In this document: positions 12,487 through 21,321 of the stretch, piece by piece
How the letters are laid out: the number at the start of each line of letters is the position of its first letter
Numbering within the stretch: the first letter of the stretch is position 1
NCBI GenBank assembly: GCA_963759735.1
Contig: CAVXAF010000007.1
Span: 1,076,016-1,140,015, forward strand
From: Hyphomicrobium_A sp963759735
GTDB taxonomy: Bacteria; Pseudomonadota; Alphaproteobacteria; Rhizobiales; Hyphomicrobiaceae
Direction: 5' to 3'
DNA length: 64,000 nucleotides
The notes under the pieces: generated by a model
What the model was told of the DNA's origin: nothing
Databases searched by the model: none
What the model saw: only the letters and a program-made list of their open reading frames with translations
Position numbers and translations under genes: made by a program

Positions 12487-13291
12487 TTATGCCGACAGCA
12501 CAGCCATGGCCTGCGCGTGCAGGTGCGGATCGCCGGCGGCGACGATGCGGCCACCCGCCGTCGCCGGCTTGCCGTCCCAGGTCGTGATGCGTCCGCCAGC
12601 GCCCTCGATGATGGGGATGAGCGCCACGATGTCGTAGGACTTCAATCCCGCCTCGACGACGAGATCGACAAAGCCTGCCGCCAGCAGGCAGTACGCGTAG
12701 CAATCGCCGCCGTAGCGGGTCATGCGCACCTGTTGCTTCAGGCGGGCAAAGCCGTCCGCCTCCGTGCCGGCATCGAAAAGGTCGGGATGCGTGGTCGACA
12801 GGATGGCCTCGGCAAGGCTGGCGCAGGCGCGCGTCCTGATCGGCTGCTGCGCCGTCAGCGGTGCGCATGAAGGCGCCGTCGGGGCCCGACCAGAAGCGCT
12901 CGCGCGTGAACGGCTGGTCCATCAGGCCCAGCACAGGCGTGTCGCCGTCGAGCAGGCCGATGAGGGTGCCCCACATCGGCCCCCCAGTGATGAAGGCTCG
13001 CGTGCCGTCGATCGGGTCGACGACCCAACGCAGCCGCGCATCGGGGCGCGTCGTCCCGTGCTCCTCGCCGACGAAGCCGTGCTCGGGCCAGCGGGCGGCG
13101 ACGGCCGCCGCGATCACCCGCTCGGCAGACTTGTCGGCTTCGGTGACGGGATCGAAGGCGCCAGGCGCTGCCTTGTTGTCGACGGCCAGCGACGCCCGGA
13201 AGTATGGGCGGATGACCGACCCCGAGGCGTCGGCCAAGGCATGGGCGAAATCGACGAGGTCCGCGAGAGTAGGCTGCGCCTGATTTGTCAC
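12487..13291 (-). CDS. hisN: HisN-type histidinol-phosphatase / inositol monophosphatase family protein (one frameshift)
   Basis: This is a Mg-dependent phosphatase of the IMPase fold. The metal site is seen in 'VGEEHG' (Glu), 'WVVDPIDGTRAFITGGPMWG' (the DPxDGT motif) and the C-terminal 'GGDCYAYCLLAAGFVDLVVE' with 'YDIVALIPIIEGAGG'. The 'DGTRAFITG' wording is characteristic of the HisN (histidinol-phosphate phosphatase) subgroup. Codons are in one frame from 13291 to about 12858 and in another from there to the stop. Shifting by one base near 12856-12862 joins 'FMRTA' to 'QQPIRTRACASLAEAIL', the expected continuation. Joined length is about 267 residues, normal for the family. A plain inositol monophosphatase activity cannot be excluded. 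Confidence 0.85.
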
Positions 13292-13496
13292 AGTATTGCA
13301 CCCGCCCGGAGATAGTCGTCAGCCCAGTAGAACTAAGCTCATATGGGGCATATGTGGATAAGTTGCAGCAGCTGTGCTTCGATTCTGTGGCCGGCGATCC
13401 ATAACTGTTGCCGTCCCGTGACAGACTACCATCAATGCGCTCTGCTATGCCCGTCGTCAGTTGATGCAGGGCACGAAGCAGCTCATATCTCGATAG

Positions 13497-13588
13497 CGCG
13501 GTGGCGCTGGTCGATCCAGACTACCGTCAGCCCACTTGGGCGTTTCCTCCCTAGACTTGGGCCGTTCGTCCTCCGAACGGCCTTTTTT
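13497..13588 (+). ncRNA. alpha-r8/mmgR-like trans-acting sRNA, copy 1
   Basis: The gene ends in a perfect terminator (GGCCGTTCG/CGAACGGCC, then six T, 13560-13588). Just upstream is the ten-base TTTCCTCCCT (13543-13552), which I recall as the signature of the alpha-r8 (mmgR, formerly 'suhB') sRNA family of Rhizobiales. Before that are a small GCCC-ACTT-GGGC hairpin and a 5' hairpin (CTGG/CCAG core). A possible promoter, TTGATG (13461), 17 bases, CATATC (13484), would start transcription near 13497, giving a ~92-base RNA. In Sinorhizobium MmgR limits PHB storage. The targets here are unknown. Confidence 0.72.
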
Positions 13589-13689
13589 CATGGTAGACGC
13601 CCAACTCTGCATGAGCCCCTGATTTTGGAGGGGCAGCTCTGCAAAAATTGCATTTGAAATTGCTGCGACGCACAAGTAGCTTTTGTGAT

Positions 13690-13782
13690 GCGACATCGCG
13701 AGCCCGGCTCGCTGTGTCGTAGCCCTCCTTGGGCGTTTCCTCCCTAGACTTGGGCCGTTCGTGACCCGAACGGCCCTTTTTT
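13690..13782 (+). ncRNA. alpha-r8/mmgR-like trans-acting sRNA, copy 2
   Basis: The second copy shares the 3' ~34 bases with copy 1 (CTTGGGCGTTTCCTCCCTAG, then ACTTGGGCCGTTCG). Its own terminator (GGGCCGTTCG/CGAACGGCCC plus six T) ends at 13782. The 5' hairpin is different and stronger (CGACA..GCGAGC/GCTCGC..TGTCG). A promoter-like TTGAAA (13654-13659), 17 bases, TAGCTT (13677-13682) predicts a start near 13690, giving a ~93-base RNA, almost the same length as copy 1. The diverged 5' part and conserved 3' part suggest a tandem duplication in which the seed region was kept. Confidence 0.74.
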
Positions 13783-13949
13783 CTTGCCCAATCGCATCTG
13801 CGGGTTGCGGGGCGAGGCGCGGCGCGGCCCCCAGCTGAAGGGTTGCAACCGGCCAGCAGCCCGCCGGACAGCGCAAAATTCTCTCGTGATGCTGCGCTGC
13901 AATGTGAATGTTTTGCATAGCTTAGCAGCGCCGAGCATTTGCCAGCCGG

Positions 13950-14849
13950 CTATTCGGCCGCGGCGCGATGCTCCAGGAGCGCCGGCAGGTCGTTGAACAG
14001 CGGCGCCGCCAGATTCTGTAGGTCCCTCTGCAACTTATCAAAGCCGGGCGTCGGTCTCATGGTCAGTTCATCGAGGTACAAGCCGCGGTTTATCTCGATT
14101 TGCACCGCGTGCACGTCGCGCGCAGGGCGCCCGTAGTGCTCGGTGATGTAGCCCCCCGCATAGGGCCGGTTCATGTGCACCTCGTAGCCAAGGCCACTCA
14201 GCGCGTCCTTGAGGAAGCGGGTGATCTTGCCATCAGCCGAGGCTCCGAACCGGTCGCCGAGCACGATATCTGGCCGCGGGCCGCCGGCGGGCGCCATGGA
14301 GGCCGAAGGCATTGAGTGGCAGTCGATCAGGATGGCGTAGCCAAAGCGCCGGCGGGTTGTCTCGATGAGGTCGCACAGCGCAGCATGGAATGGAATGTAC
14401 AGCTGCTCGACGCGTGCAAGGCCGGCGGCGAGCGACAGCTTGTGGCGGTAGATCTCCTCCCCATCGGCGACGATGCGCGCAATGGTCCCGAGGCCACCGG
14501 CGACGCGCACCGACTGTGTGTTGGCATAGTCGGGCAGCGGCTCGAAGAACAGCTCCGGATCGAGTTCATAAGGCTCGCGGTTGACGTCGAGGAAGGCGCG
14601 CGGAAAGCGCGCCGCGATCATCGGGGCGCCGGCAGCGGCGACCGGAGCAAATAGATCATCGACGAAGCAATCTTCCGATTTCCTCAGCGACAACGGCCCG
14701 AGGCGCGACAATTCGACGAAGCTGGCCGGGTAGGTGCGGCCAGAGTGCGGCGAGCAGAGCACGAAGGGCGCCGCCTGCGTTTCGGGCCCGCTCACCACGT
14801 AAGGCGGCAAAAGCTCCGCAGGAATGGGGGGACAGTCGCGTGCGGGCAT
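13950..14849 (-). CDS. N-formylglutamate amidohydrolase (HutG-like), copy 1
   Basis: The ~299-residue FGase-family enzyme hydrolyses N-formyl-L-glutamate to glutamate and formate, the last step of one histidine-degradation branch. Zinc-binding and active-site blocks are 'VLCSPHSGRTYPASF', 'RAFLDVNREPYELDP', 'AILIDCHSMPSAS' and 'QIEINRGLYLDE'. I chose ATG 14849 (MPARDCPPIPAELL) because homology starts there. The longer upstream frame adds ~41 unusual residues. No hut genes flank it, so it may instead act on other N-formyl amino acids. A second, frameshifted member lies at 19.3-20.1 kb. Confidence 0.85.
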   Translation of the reverse strand: MPARDCPPIPAELLPPYVVSGPETQAAPFVLCSPHSGRTYPASFVELSRLGPLSLRKSEDCFVDDLFAPVAAAGAPMIAARFPRAFLDVNREPYELDPELFFEPLPDYANTQSVRVAGGLGTIARIVADGEEIYRHKLSLAAGLARVEQLYIPFHAALCDLIETTRRRFGYAILIDCHSMPSASMAPAGGPRPDIVLGDRFGASADGKITRFLKDALSGLGYEVHMNRPYAGGYITEHYGRPARDVHAVQIEINRGLYLDELTMRPTPGFDKLQRDLQNLAAPLFNDLPALLEHRAAAE

Positions 14850-15167
14850 ACTTCTTGCGATGTCTCTTCTGCGGCTGCTCGGAAGCCGGCAGCAGTTCAG
14901 TCTGGGTCGCGTGACAGCGGCTCGCACCGAAAAAATCGCACCGCCGGGACAATGCGTCTCAATGCACACCATCGCCCTTGCTCACTGTGCCAACGTCGCC
15001 CCAATATGTCCACCGGGGGACGGTAGGGGAGGAGATCTCGTTGGTGAAAAGAACGAGATTGTCATCGCCTGCCGGGGCGCGCTTCACCTCCCATTTACCA
15101 TAGAGGCACCACAGTCGCGCCGGCCCGAACGCCAGCCGACGCGTCGAACGGATAGTGCAGAGTAGCC
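14850..15167. other. Divergent intergenic region between the FGase gene and cpdR
   Basis: This 318-base region lies between two divergently transcribed genes and must carry both promoters. I see no supported small gene. Open frames on both strands lack RBS and protein character. I found no clear CtrA site (TTAA-N7-TTAA) before cpdR. Confidence 0.4.
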
Positions 15168-15554
15168 ATGACCGCAAAGCCCTCAAGCGTAACGATTTCC
15201 CGCATCCTCCTGGCCGAGGACGACGATTCGATGCGGGGTTTCCTTGTCCGCGCGCTGAAAAAGGCCGGTTATCACGTCATCGCCTTCCCGAACGGCGAGG
15301 AAGCTTTCGAGCGGTTGAAGTCAGAGCCGTTCACACTGCTGCTCACCGATATCGTGATGCCCAAGATGGACGGCATCGAGCTGGCGCGGCGGGCGAGTGA
15401 GCTCGATCCCGACCTCAAGATCATGTTCATTACCGGCTTTGCCGCGGTGATCCTCAATAGCGATACGGCCGCCCCCAAGGATGCCCGGGTGCTCTCAAAG
15501 CCCTTCCATCTCAAGGACCTGGTGCGCGAGGTCGACCGCCTGCTGGCCGCGTGA
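15168..15554 (+). CDS. cpdR: Single-domain response regulator CpdR
   Basis: The 128-residue receiver domain has the acidic pair in 'RILLAEDDDSMRGFLV', the phospho-acceptor Asp in 'LLLTDIVMPKMDGIELARRA', the Thr/Ser switch in 'IMFITGFAAV' and the Lys in 'VLSKPFHLKDLV'. This wording, especially 'ELDPDLKIMFITGFAAV', is diagnostic for CpdR. The unphosphorylated protein places ClpXP at the cell pole and primes it to degrade cell-cycle factors; the CckA-ChpT phosphorelay controls it. There is no output domain. A tRNA-Val gene follows about 105 bases downstream. Confidence 0.95.
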   Translation: MTAKPSSVTISRILLAEDDDSMRGFLVRALKKAGYHVIAFPNGEEAFERLKSEPFTLLLTDIVMPKMDGIELARRASELDPDLKIMFITGFAAVILNSDTAAPKDARVLSKPFHLKDLVREVDRLLAA

Positions 15555-15659
15555 GCCCGCCTTAAGCCGACACTGGGGCCTTCTCCGCGAGGAGCTGTGC
15601 CAAAGCGTTCAATCAACTGTTGACCTTAGCGGGGGCGACCGCATAGAACCGCGCCTCTG

Positions 15660-15734
<75 letters not shown>

Positions 15735-15756
15735 TCATTTGCAATTCGGTGTTGAA

Positions 15757-15882
15757 ATGAAAGTCCGGAATTCGTTGAAATCGCTGCGTGGTCGTCACCG
15801 CGCCAACCGCCTCGTACGGCGCAAGGGCAAGGTGTACATCATCAACAAGGTGCAGAAGCGCTTCAAGGCGCGCCAGGGCTAG
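15757..15882 (+). CDS. rpmJ: 50S ribosomal protein L36 (zinc-independent form)
   Basis: The 41-residue protein begins MKVRNSLKSLRGRHRANRLV and ends 'KVQKRFKARQG', the usual alphaproteobacterial L36. The Cys/His zinc ribbon of the C+ form is missing, so this is the zinc-independent variant. It binds 23S rRNA in the large subunit. The ATG is 22 bases after the tRNA-Val CCA end, so the mRNA may be processed from a joint transcript. The gene is short and easily missed. Confidence 0.95.
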   Translation: MKVRNSLKSLRGRHRANRLVRRKGKVYIINKVQKRFKARQG

Positions 15883-16012
15883 GCCGTGGTCGCTTCGGAC
15901 CTTGGCGGTCTGGGCTTGATCCGTCGAGCCCGTCACATGGGCTCATCAAAGAAATCCGGCGCAACTTTCGCCACGCTTTGACGCTTAGCTGACCGCATCC
16001 TATGTTCGAAGG

Positions 16013-16735
16013 ATGCGCCGCATGCCCCGCCTAGCACTCGCCGTCATTGCCACTGCAGCCCTGTTGGCTGCGGGCACGCCTTTGCTTGCCCAGGACGCGC
16101 CGCCAGGCGGCGCACCGGGTGACGGTCTCGAGGGCCTCAAGCCGCTGCCGGCGCCGCACAACAACCTGCCGCCCATTCCAGCGCCGCCCGGCGCGGTCTT
16201 CCCCGGCGCCAAGCCAAAGCCGGAAGCCGCCAAGCCCCCTGTGCCGCAAGATCGCGAGGCGCTGCTGGCCGAACTGTTCGCGCATCTGGCACAGGCGCCC
16301 GACGCCGCCGCGGCGACGCCCATCGCCGAAGCCATCGAAGGCATGTTGCTGCAAACCGATAGCGCCACCATCGGCGTGCTGATGGTCCGCTCGGCCAAAG
16401 CCATCAACGATCAGAAAAACGAGCTGGCGCTGCAGCTGCTCGACGCGGTGGTCGAGCTTGCGCCCGACTACGCCGAGGGTTGGAACCGGCGCGCCTACGT
16501 ACTCTTCATGCAGAACAATTATGAAGGTGCGGTCGGCGATCTGCGCCGCGCGCTAGCGCTCGAGCCGAACCACTTCAAGGCGCTCGAGGGTCTCGCGCGC
16601 ATCCTGCGCGAGACCGGCCAGAAGAAAAACGCGCTGCAGGCCTACAAGCAGATACTCAAGATCAACCCGTACCAGGAAGGCGCCAAGCAGGCCGTCGAGG
16701 ACCTTTCTGTCGAAGTCGAAGGCCAGGGCATCTAG
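16013..16735 (+). CDS. Periplasmic TPR-repeat protein
   Basis: The 240-residue protein has a signal peptide (MRRMPRLALAVIATAALLAA, cleavage near LLAQDA) and a Pro-rich linker to about residue 75. The C-terminal half carries two or three tetratricopeptide repeats: 'YAEGWNRRAYVLFMQNNYEG', then 'AVGDLRRALALEPNHFKALE', then 'ILRETGQKKNALQAYKQILK'. TPRs act as protein-binding scaffolds. The partner and role are unknown. Similar single-gene TPR exports are widespread in Rhizobiales. The frame is intact. Confidence 0.8.
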   Translation: MRRMPRLALAVIATAALLAAGTPLLAQDAPPGGAPGDGLEGLKPLPAPHNNLPPIPAPPGAVFPGAKPKPEAAKPPVPQDREALLAELFAHLAQAPDAAAATPIAEAIEGMLLQTDSATIGVLMVRSAKAINDQKNELALQLLDAVVELAPDYAEGWNRRAYVLFMQNNYEGAVGDLRRALALEPNHFKALEGLARILRETGQKKNALQAYKQILKINPYQEGAKQAVEDLSVEVEGQGI

Positions 16736-16961
16736 TTTTTCTCGACAGAGGGGCCGGAAGCTTTGCCTGCGGCTGTTGCCGCGCGAGCTGATGGCCGCGC
16801 CATAAGGCGCGGGGCCCGGCTACCGCCTTCGGCGGTCCAGAGTGACGTTTCCAAGAAGTTGATCTTGAGCGGCAAAGCCGCGGCGCGAGCGCCGGCTCTC
16901 AACTTGCGCGACTTCCATCGCAAACAAAGCGTCTCAGTCCGCGTCAGCCCAAAATCGAGCT

Positions 16962-18409
16962 TTAGCGGACCTCGGCGATCGGGGCGCCGTTTTCATCGAC
17001 GAACGCGATGCGGATCATGTTGGTCGCGCCAGGCGAGCCGAACGGCACGCCGGCGGTGATGAGGATGCCGCCGTGCGGCTGCACGAAGCCTTCATCGAAG
17101 GCAATGCGGCAGGCCTTGATCACCATATCGCTCAAGGTCGCCGGATCGCCGGTCATCACCGATTGGATCCCCCACACCAGCGACAGGCGGCGCGCCGTCG
17201 ATTCCACCGGCGTCAGACCCATGATCGGCAGGTTCGGCCGCTCGCGCGTGACGCGCAGCGCCGTCGATCCGGTCGCCGTGTAGCAGACGATGGCCGACAG
17301 CTTGACGGTGTCGGCGATGGCGTGCGCGGCGGTGGCGATGGCGTCGGCACCGGTCGGCTGCGGGGGCGTGGTCGTTGCGTGGATGATCGCGTCGTAGCTC
17401 GGGTCGGACTTCCACCTCGATGGCGATGCGGTCCATCATCTGGATCGCTTCCAGCGGGAACTGCCCGATGGCGGATTCAGCCGACAGCATCACCGCGTCG
17501 GCGCCGTCGAACACGGCCGTGGCAACGTCCGAGACTTCGGCGCGCGTCGGCACGGGCGAGGAAATCATGCTCTCCAGCATTTGCGTGGCGACCACCACGG
17601 GCTTGCCCGCGGCGCGGGCCTTGCGCGTGATCTGCTTTTGCAGGCCCGGCACGCGCTCGACCGGCATCTCGACGCCGAGGTCGCCGCGCGCCACCATCGA
17701 TTCCGTCGGAAGCGGCGATGATGTCGTCGAGGTCGCCGATGGCCGATGGCTTCTCGATTTTGGAGAGAAGGGCGACCCGGTCGCCGACCAGCTTGCGCAC
17801 TTCGTGCACGTCGTCGGCGCGCTGGATGAACGACAGGGCCAGCCAGTCGACGCCGAGCTTCAGGATGTGCGCGAGATCGGTGCGGTCCTTTTCGGTGAGC
17901 GGCCCCATGGGCAGCACCGTGTCGGGAAGGCTGACGCCCTTGCGGCTCGACAGTGCGCCGCCGACCAGCACCTCCGCCGCGATGGAGTTGTTCTTCTTTT
18001 CGATGACGCGCATGCGCAGCTTGCCGTCATCGAGCAGCAGCATGTGGCCCGGCTCGACGGCCGTGAAGATTTGCGGATGCGGCAGATATACGCTCTCCGA
18101 GGTGCCGGGCTTCTCGCTGCGATCGAAGCGGAAGATCGCGCCGTCGTTGACGAACACGCGGCCGTTGGCAAACTCGCCGACGCGGAACTTGGGTCCCTGC
18201 AGGTCAGCGAGAATGCCGATCGGATGGCGATGCCGCTTGGCGACCCAGCGAACCGAGTTCTGCAACGCACGCGCCGTGTCGTGCGAGGAATGGCTCATGT
18301 TGATGCGGAATACGTCGACGCCCGCCAGGAACAGGCGTTCGATCATTTCCGTAGCCGAGGAGGCAGGGCCTAAGGTCGCGACGACCTTGACCCTTCTTTT
18401 GCGTCTCAT
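16962..18409 (-). CDS. pyk: Pyruvate kinase, two frameshifts
   Basis: Pyruvate kinase converts phosphoenolpyruvate and ADP to pyruvate and ATP in the last glycolytic step. Motifs in order are 'VKVVATLGPASSATEMIERL', 'GVDVFRINMSHSS', 'ILADLQGPKFRVG', the catalytic Lys block 'VALLSKIEKPSAIGDLDDII', then 'MVARGDLGVEMPVE', 'ATQMLESMISSPVPTRAE' and 'DGADAVMLSAESAIG'. A one-base excess near 17699 separates 'AASDGI' from 'MVARGDLG'. A second shift near 17405 separates 'RIAIEVE' from 'SDPSYDAIIHATT'. Joined length is about 482, normal. Its ATG overlaps the stop of the DUF1036 gene (ATGA), so the two are translationally coupled. Confidence 0.92.
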
Positions 18410-18903
18410 TTCTCACTCGCCTCGGGGTCGGTGAGGCGGATGGTCCACTCCTGCGACTCGCCCGTGTCCACTTCGAAGAAACCGGAGCGCTTCAAGCCGC
18501 GCTGCTGACAATCCTTAACCCCGCGGATGGCAAACGACTTGTCGTCGGTGCACATGAAGTTGGTGCCGACCCATTCGCCGCCGCGATCGTAATCTAGGGC
18601 GTGAACGTAAATAAACCGGCTCGGGACAGGTCCTTTTAGCAGGGTCTCGCAGGTTTGCGAGGCAATGTTCCACCATCCCTCGGTCGCCCACCCCGTGGCA
18701 TCTTGGTAGCCGATGGCAACTCCGATGCGGCTGGCGGTCGAATTGCACAGTTTGAGATCGGCGCTGGCCCCTGCCGAGTGAGCGTCAGCAGCAGACCGGA
18801 GGCCACACCGACCCCGGCGTGCCGCCTGCGCCCGCTGCCAAAGCCGATTTCCTCGTTGGGGCGCCACGCCGGTCCGCTCCGCTCGCCTATACAATCGCGG
18901 CAA
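18406..18903 (-). CDS. DUF1036 family secreted protein, N-terminus disturbed by a frameshift
   Basis: From about 18762 to the stop the protein is a typical DUF1036 domain: 'ADLKLCNSTASRIGVAIGYQ', 'TEGWWNIASQTCETLLKGPV', 'RFIYVHALDYDRGGEW' and 'FMCTDDKSFAIRGVKDC', with four conserved Cys that probably pair in the periplasm. The residues before it in the same frame are Arg-rich and do not look like a leader. A neighbouring frame reads 'VGVASGLLLTLT', a plausible signal-peptide core, so a one-base shift near 18780 is likely and the true start is uncertain. The gene overlaps pyk by ATGA, an arrangement also known in other Rhizobiales. Function is unknown. Confidence 0.75.
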   Translation of the reverse strand: MPRLYRRAERTGVAPQRGNRLWQRAQAARRGRCGLRSAADAHSAGASADLKLCNSTASRIGVAIGYQDATGWATEGWWNIASQTCETLLKGPVPSRFIYVHALDYDRGGEWVGTNFMCTDDKSFAIRGVKDCQQRGLKRSGFFEVDTGESQEWTIRLTDPEASEK

Positions 18904-19264
18904 TCGCGGCCGCGAGCCCGCGCCAGAGCCCGGCCGCTCTCCGCCGTCGCGCCGGTAGGTGACTTTCCAGGCAATTCAGGTGGGTTGGTGGGCTGGCCGA
19001 GAAGGGTAGCCGGTGCGACGTTTGTTTGCCAGGAACTTGGCGGTATTGCGATGGAGCCGGACCGGCCGGCTTCATGCCCTTCCGATCGGGCGCTCCCGCG
19101 GTCTCCGCGCCCCGTATCAGCGGCGCTCGCCGAAACGTCGGGTGCGGCCATTGTCGTTTCCCATCACTGCCCAGGGGGTGGTGTGCGCAATCGCCCTGCG
19201 CCCGTCAAGCGGCGCTCCGACGCGGGTGGTTTTCGTGCAGCGTCGGCAAAGCTATATTCGGGCC
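18904..19264. other. Divergent region between DUF1036 and the second FGase gene
   Basis: About 360 bases lie between divergent genes. Part of the DUF1036 N-terminus may extend into it if the frameshift is corrected. I see no other supported gene. A TATATT at about 19252, close to the FGase ATG, could belong to its promoter but has no convincing -35 partner. Confidence 0.35.
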
Positions 19265-20148
19265 ATGCCCAACTCGAATGGTCGCGAGCCAGCCGCGCCC
19301 GCCGATCCCCTCGTCACCGACAGCTACGAATTGATACCCGGCCGGCGGACGCTGGCCTGCTGCTGTTGTGCGATCACGCCGTCAACGCCATTCCGAGCGA
19401 ATACGGCACGCTGGGGCTTCCGGCCGATCAGCTCGAGCGCCATATCGCCTACGACATCGGCGCCGCGGGGGTGACCGAGGCACCTGGCGCAGATGCTCGA
19501 CGCGCCCGGCCATCTGCACGCGCTTCTCGCGCTTGCTGATCGATCCCAATCGCGGGCTCGACGATCCGACGCTGATCATGCGCATCTCCGACGGCGCGGT
19601 AGTGCCGGGCAACCGTCAGCTCGACGCGGACGAGCGCGAGCGCCGCGTGCGCCACTACTATGAGCCATACCATCAGCGCATCGACGGCCTGATCGAGAGC
19701 TGCGTCGCCGCCGGCGTGCCGCCGGTGCTGCTGTCGATCCACAGCTTCACCGACAACTGGAAGGGCGTGCGCGACCCTGGCACGGCGGCGATCCTGTGGG
19801 ATCGCGACTATCGCTTCTCGGTGCCGTTGCTCGATGCCCTGCGCGAGCCGAGAACGGCATCGTCGTCGGCGAGAACGAGCCCTACGACGGCAAGCTCGCC
19901 GGCGACTGCATGTGGCAGCACGGCACGCGGCGGGGTCTCGCGCATACGATCTCGAGGTGCGCCAGGATCTCATTCGCACGCCGGAAGGCCAGCTCGCCTG
20001 GGCCGAGCGCATCGCGACGGCCGTGCAGGCGGTGTTCGCCAAGCCCGAAGCTCCGCGAGGCCATGCAAGCGGTGCAGTACTTCGGCTCGCATACCGACAT
20101 CGAAGGGGCACCGCCCTACTCAGCCCCACCGAAAGGAGCACCGCATGA
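19265..20148 (+). pseudogene. N-formylglutamate amidohydrolase family, copy 2, at least five frameshifts
   Basis: Family blocks are spread over all three frames in the right order: MPNSNGREPAAPADPLVTD, then 'AGLLLLCDHAVNAIPSEYG', 'SRLLIDPNRGLDDPTLIMRI', 'PPVLLSIHSFTDNWKG', 'GIVVGENEPYDGKLAGDCMW', 'DLIRTPEGQLAWAERI' and 'MQAVQYFGSHTD'. These correspond to an FGase-like zinc amidohydrolase of about 290 residues. Breaks fall near 19345, 19480, 19850, 19945 and 20055. The last frame stops at TGA 20146-20148, overlapping the ATG of the DUF1244 gene. The density of breaks is the highest in the window. It could be a decaying gene, but the neighbours are also hit, so sequence error remains likely. 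The FGase-DUF1244-DUF2312 order is familiar from Rhizobiales. Confidence 0.75.
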
Positions 20149-20478
20149 GCGATATCGATGCCGACACCACGGCGCGAGCTCGAGGCGGCGGCGTTTCGGC
20201 GCTTGCTCGCGCATCTGCGCGAGCGCACCGACGTGCAGAACATCGACTTGATGAATCTCGCCGGCTTCTGCCGCAACTGCCTGTCCAACTGGTATCAGGA
20301 GGCGGCGGCCGAACGCGGACTGACGCTGGCGAAGGACGACGCCCGCGAGATCGTCTACGGCATGCCCTACAAGGAATGGCAGCACCGCTATCAGACGGAA
20401 GCTACATCCGACGCACAGGCCAACTTCGCCAATCCCAACCAAGCCCACAGGACACAAGCCCTGATTGCCGCAGTGTGA
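20145..20478 (+). CDS. DUF1244 family protein, one frameshift
   Basis: The protein is about 110 residues, read as MSDIDADTTARA in the first frame and then 'RELEAAAFRRLLAHLRER' from a second frame after a one-base shift near 20178. The conserved core 'DVQNIDLMNLAGFCRNCLSN' followed by 'WYQEAAAERGLTL' and 'IVYGMPYKEWQHRYQTEA' identifies DUF1244, a small helical family of proteobacteria with two conserved Cys (FCRNC) that may bind metal. The start overlaps the FGase stop by ATGA, so translational coupling is expected. Function is not established. Confidence 0.88.
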
Positions 20479-20592
20479 CGCGTCGGGCCTCAGGCGCGCA
20501 CAAGATTCCTCTGGATGGCTCTGTCCCTCGCCTTGAAGCGGCAAGACGGCGCCGATAGCGTTCGTCTCTCAGTCACGACGGGGAGAAGCGGA

Positions 20593-20895
20593 ATGACGAC
20601 GCTACAGGCTCGGCGCAAAAGCAGCTGCGTCAGCTCGTCGAGCAGATCGAACGGCTGGAGGAGGAAAAGAAGGCGCTCGCCGGCGACATCCGCGACAAGT
20701 TCCTCGAGGCCAAGGGTCTCGGCTTCGACGTGAAGGTGCTGCGCCAGGTGGTGCGGCTGCGCAAGAAGAGCGCTACCGAGCGCCAGGAAGAGGACGCGGT
20801 TCTCGAAGTCTATCTGCATGCTCTCGGCATGCTGGAGCAGATGGGCGGCGCCGCGCAGCGACGCGGCCGTCGAGGCGATGATCGCCGCCGAGTAG
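20593..20895 (+). CDS. gapR: GapR-family (DUF2312) nucleoid-associated protein, two frameshifts
   Basis: GapR is a small coiled-coil protein that encircles overtwisted DNA ahead of forks and RNA polymerase in alphaproteobacteria. The core 'QLRQLVEQIERLEEEKKALA', 'GDIRDKFLEAKGLGFDVKVL', 'RQVVRLRKKSATERQEEDAV' and 'LEVYLHALG' is unmistakable DUF2312. The start is ATG 20593. A base is missing after ATGAC, since MT plus 'DATGSAQKQLRQL' restores the frame. Near 20855 a second shift leads to the 'SDAAVEAMIAAE' end. Joined length is about 100 residues. It lies about 115 bases after DUF1244 on the same strand. Two breaks in a 300-base essential-type gene again suggest sequence error. Confidence 0.88.
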
Positions 20896-20937
20896 AGCGT
20901 GCGCCGCTTCGGTTTACATCCGCCGCGGCAGCTCCGC

Positions 20938-21321
20938 TCAGCTCGCAGCCGGCTCGGCAGGAAGCGGCTTTCTGCTTCGACGATGAACTTGGCGGTGATC
21001 TGCCACTGCCTCGTCCACCACGCGGGCGCAGCTCTCGGCGGTGATCCACTCGGTCGTTTCCTGATCGAGCACCAGCCGCATCTGCTGGTCGACGATCCAC
21101 GTGCCCACGTGCTGACGCGAGGCGGCTCCGTTGCGGGAGTGGGCGACGAGTATCTCGTCGCCCTTTGAGATGAAAAACCATGTCGGAAGCGGCTCGGCAT
21201 TGAGGCGCTGGGCAAGTGCCTGCAGCACGGCCCGACCGACTTCACGCCTGGTCGCGGTATCTTCGGCTTCGCGGCGTCTTTTTTCGCGCTCGGTCGCGAG
21301 CGCCTCGGCCAAAGTCGTCAT
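20938..21321 (-). CDS. Hypothetical protein translationally coupled to bactofilin
   Basis: The protein is about 127 residues, starting MTTLAEALATEREKRRREAE. The N-terminal ~40 residues are a charged helix. The middle reads 'LPTWFFISKGDEILVAHSRN' and 'TWIVDQQMRLVLDQETTEW', which looks like a small alpha/beta domain I cannot name. Its ATG (21321) overlaps the TGA of the upstream bactofilin (ATGA) once that gene's frameshift is corrected. The C-terminus is doubtful: in a neighbouring frame 'ITAKFIVEAESRFLPSRLRA' looks more protein-like than the Arg-rich end read here, so another one-base shift near 21005 is possible. Confidence 0.55.
   Translation of the reverse strand: MTTLAEALATEREKRRREAEDTATRREVGRAVLQALAQRLNAEPLPTWFFISKGDEILVAHSRNGAASRQHVGTWIVDQQMRLVLDQETTEWITAESCARVVDEAVADHRQVHRRSRKPLPAEPAAS

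Noticed and set aside
13343..13918. Open frames on both strands over 13.34-13.92 kb
   Set aside because: They run through the two sRNA genes and their terminators, have no RBS and no protein-like composition.
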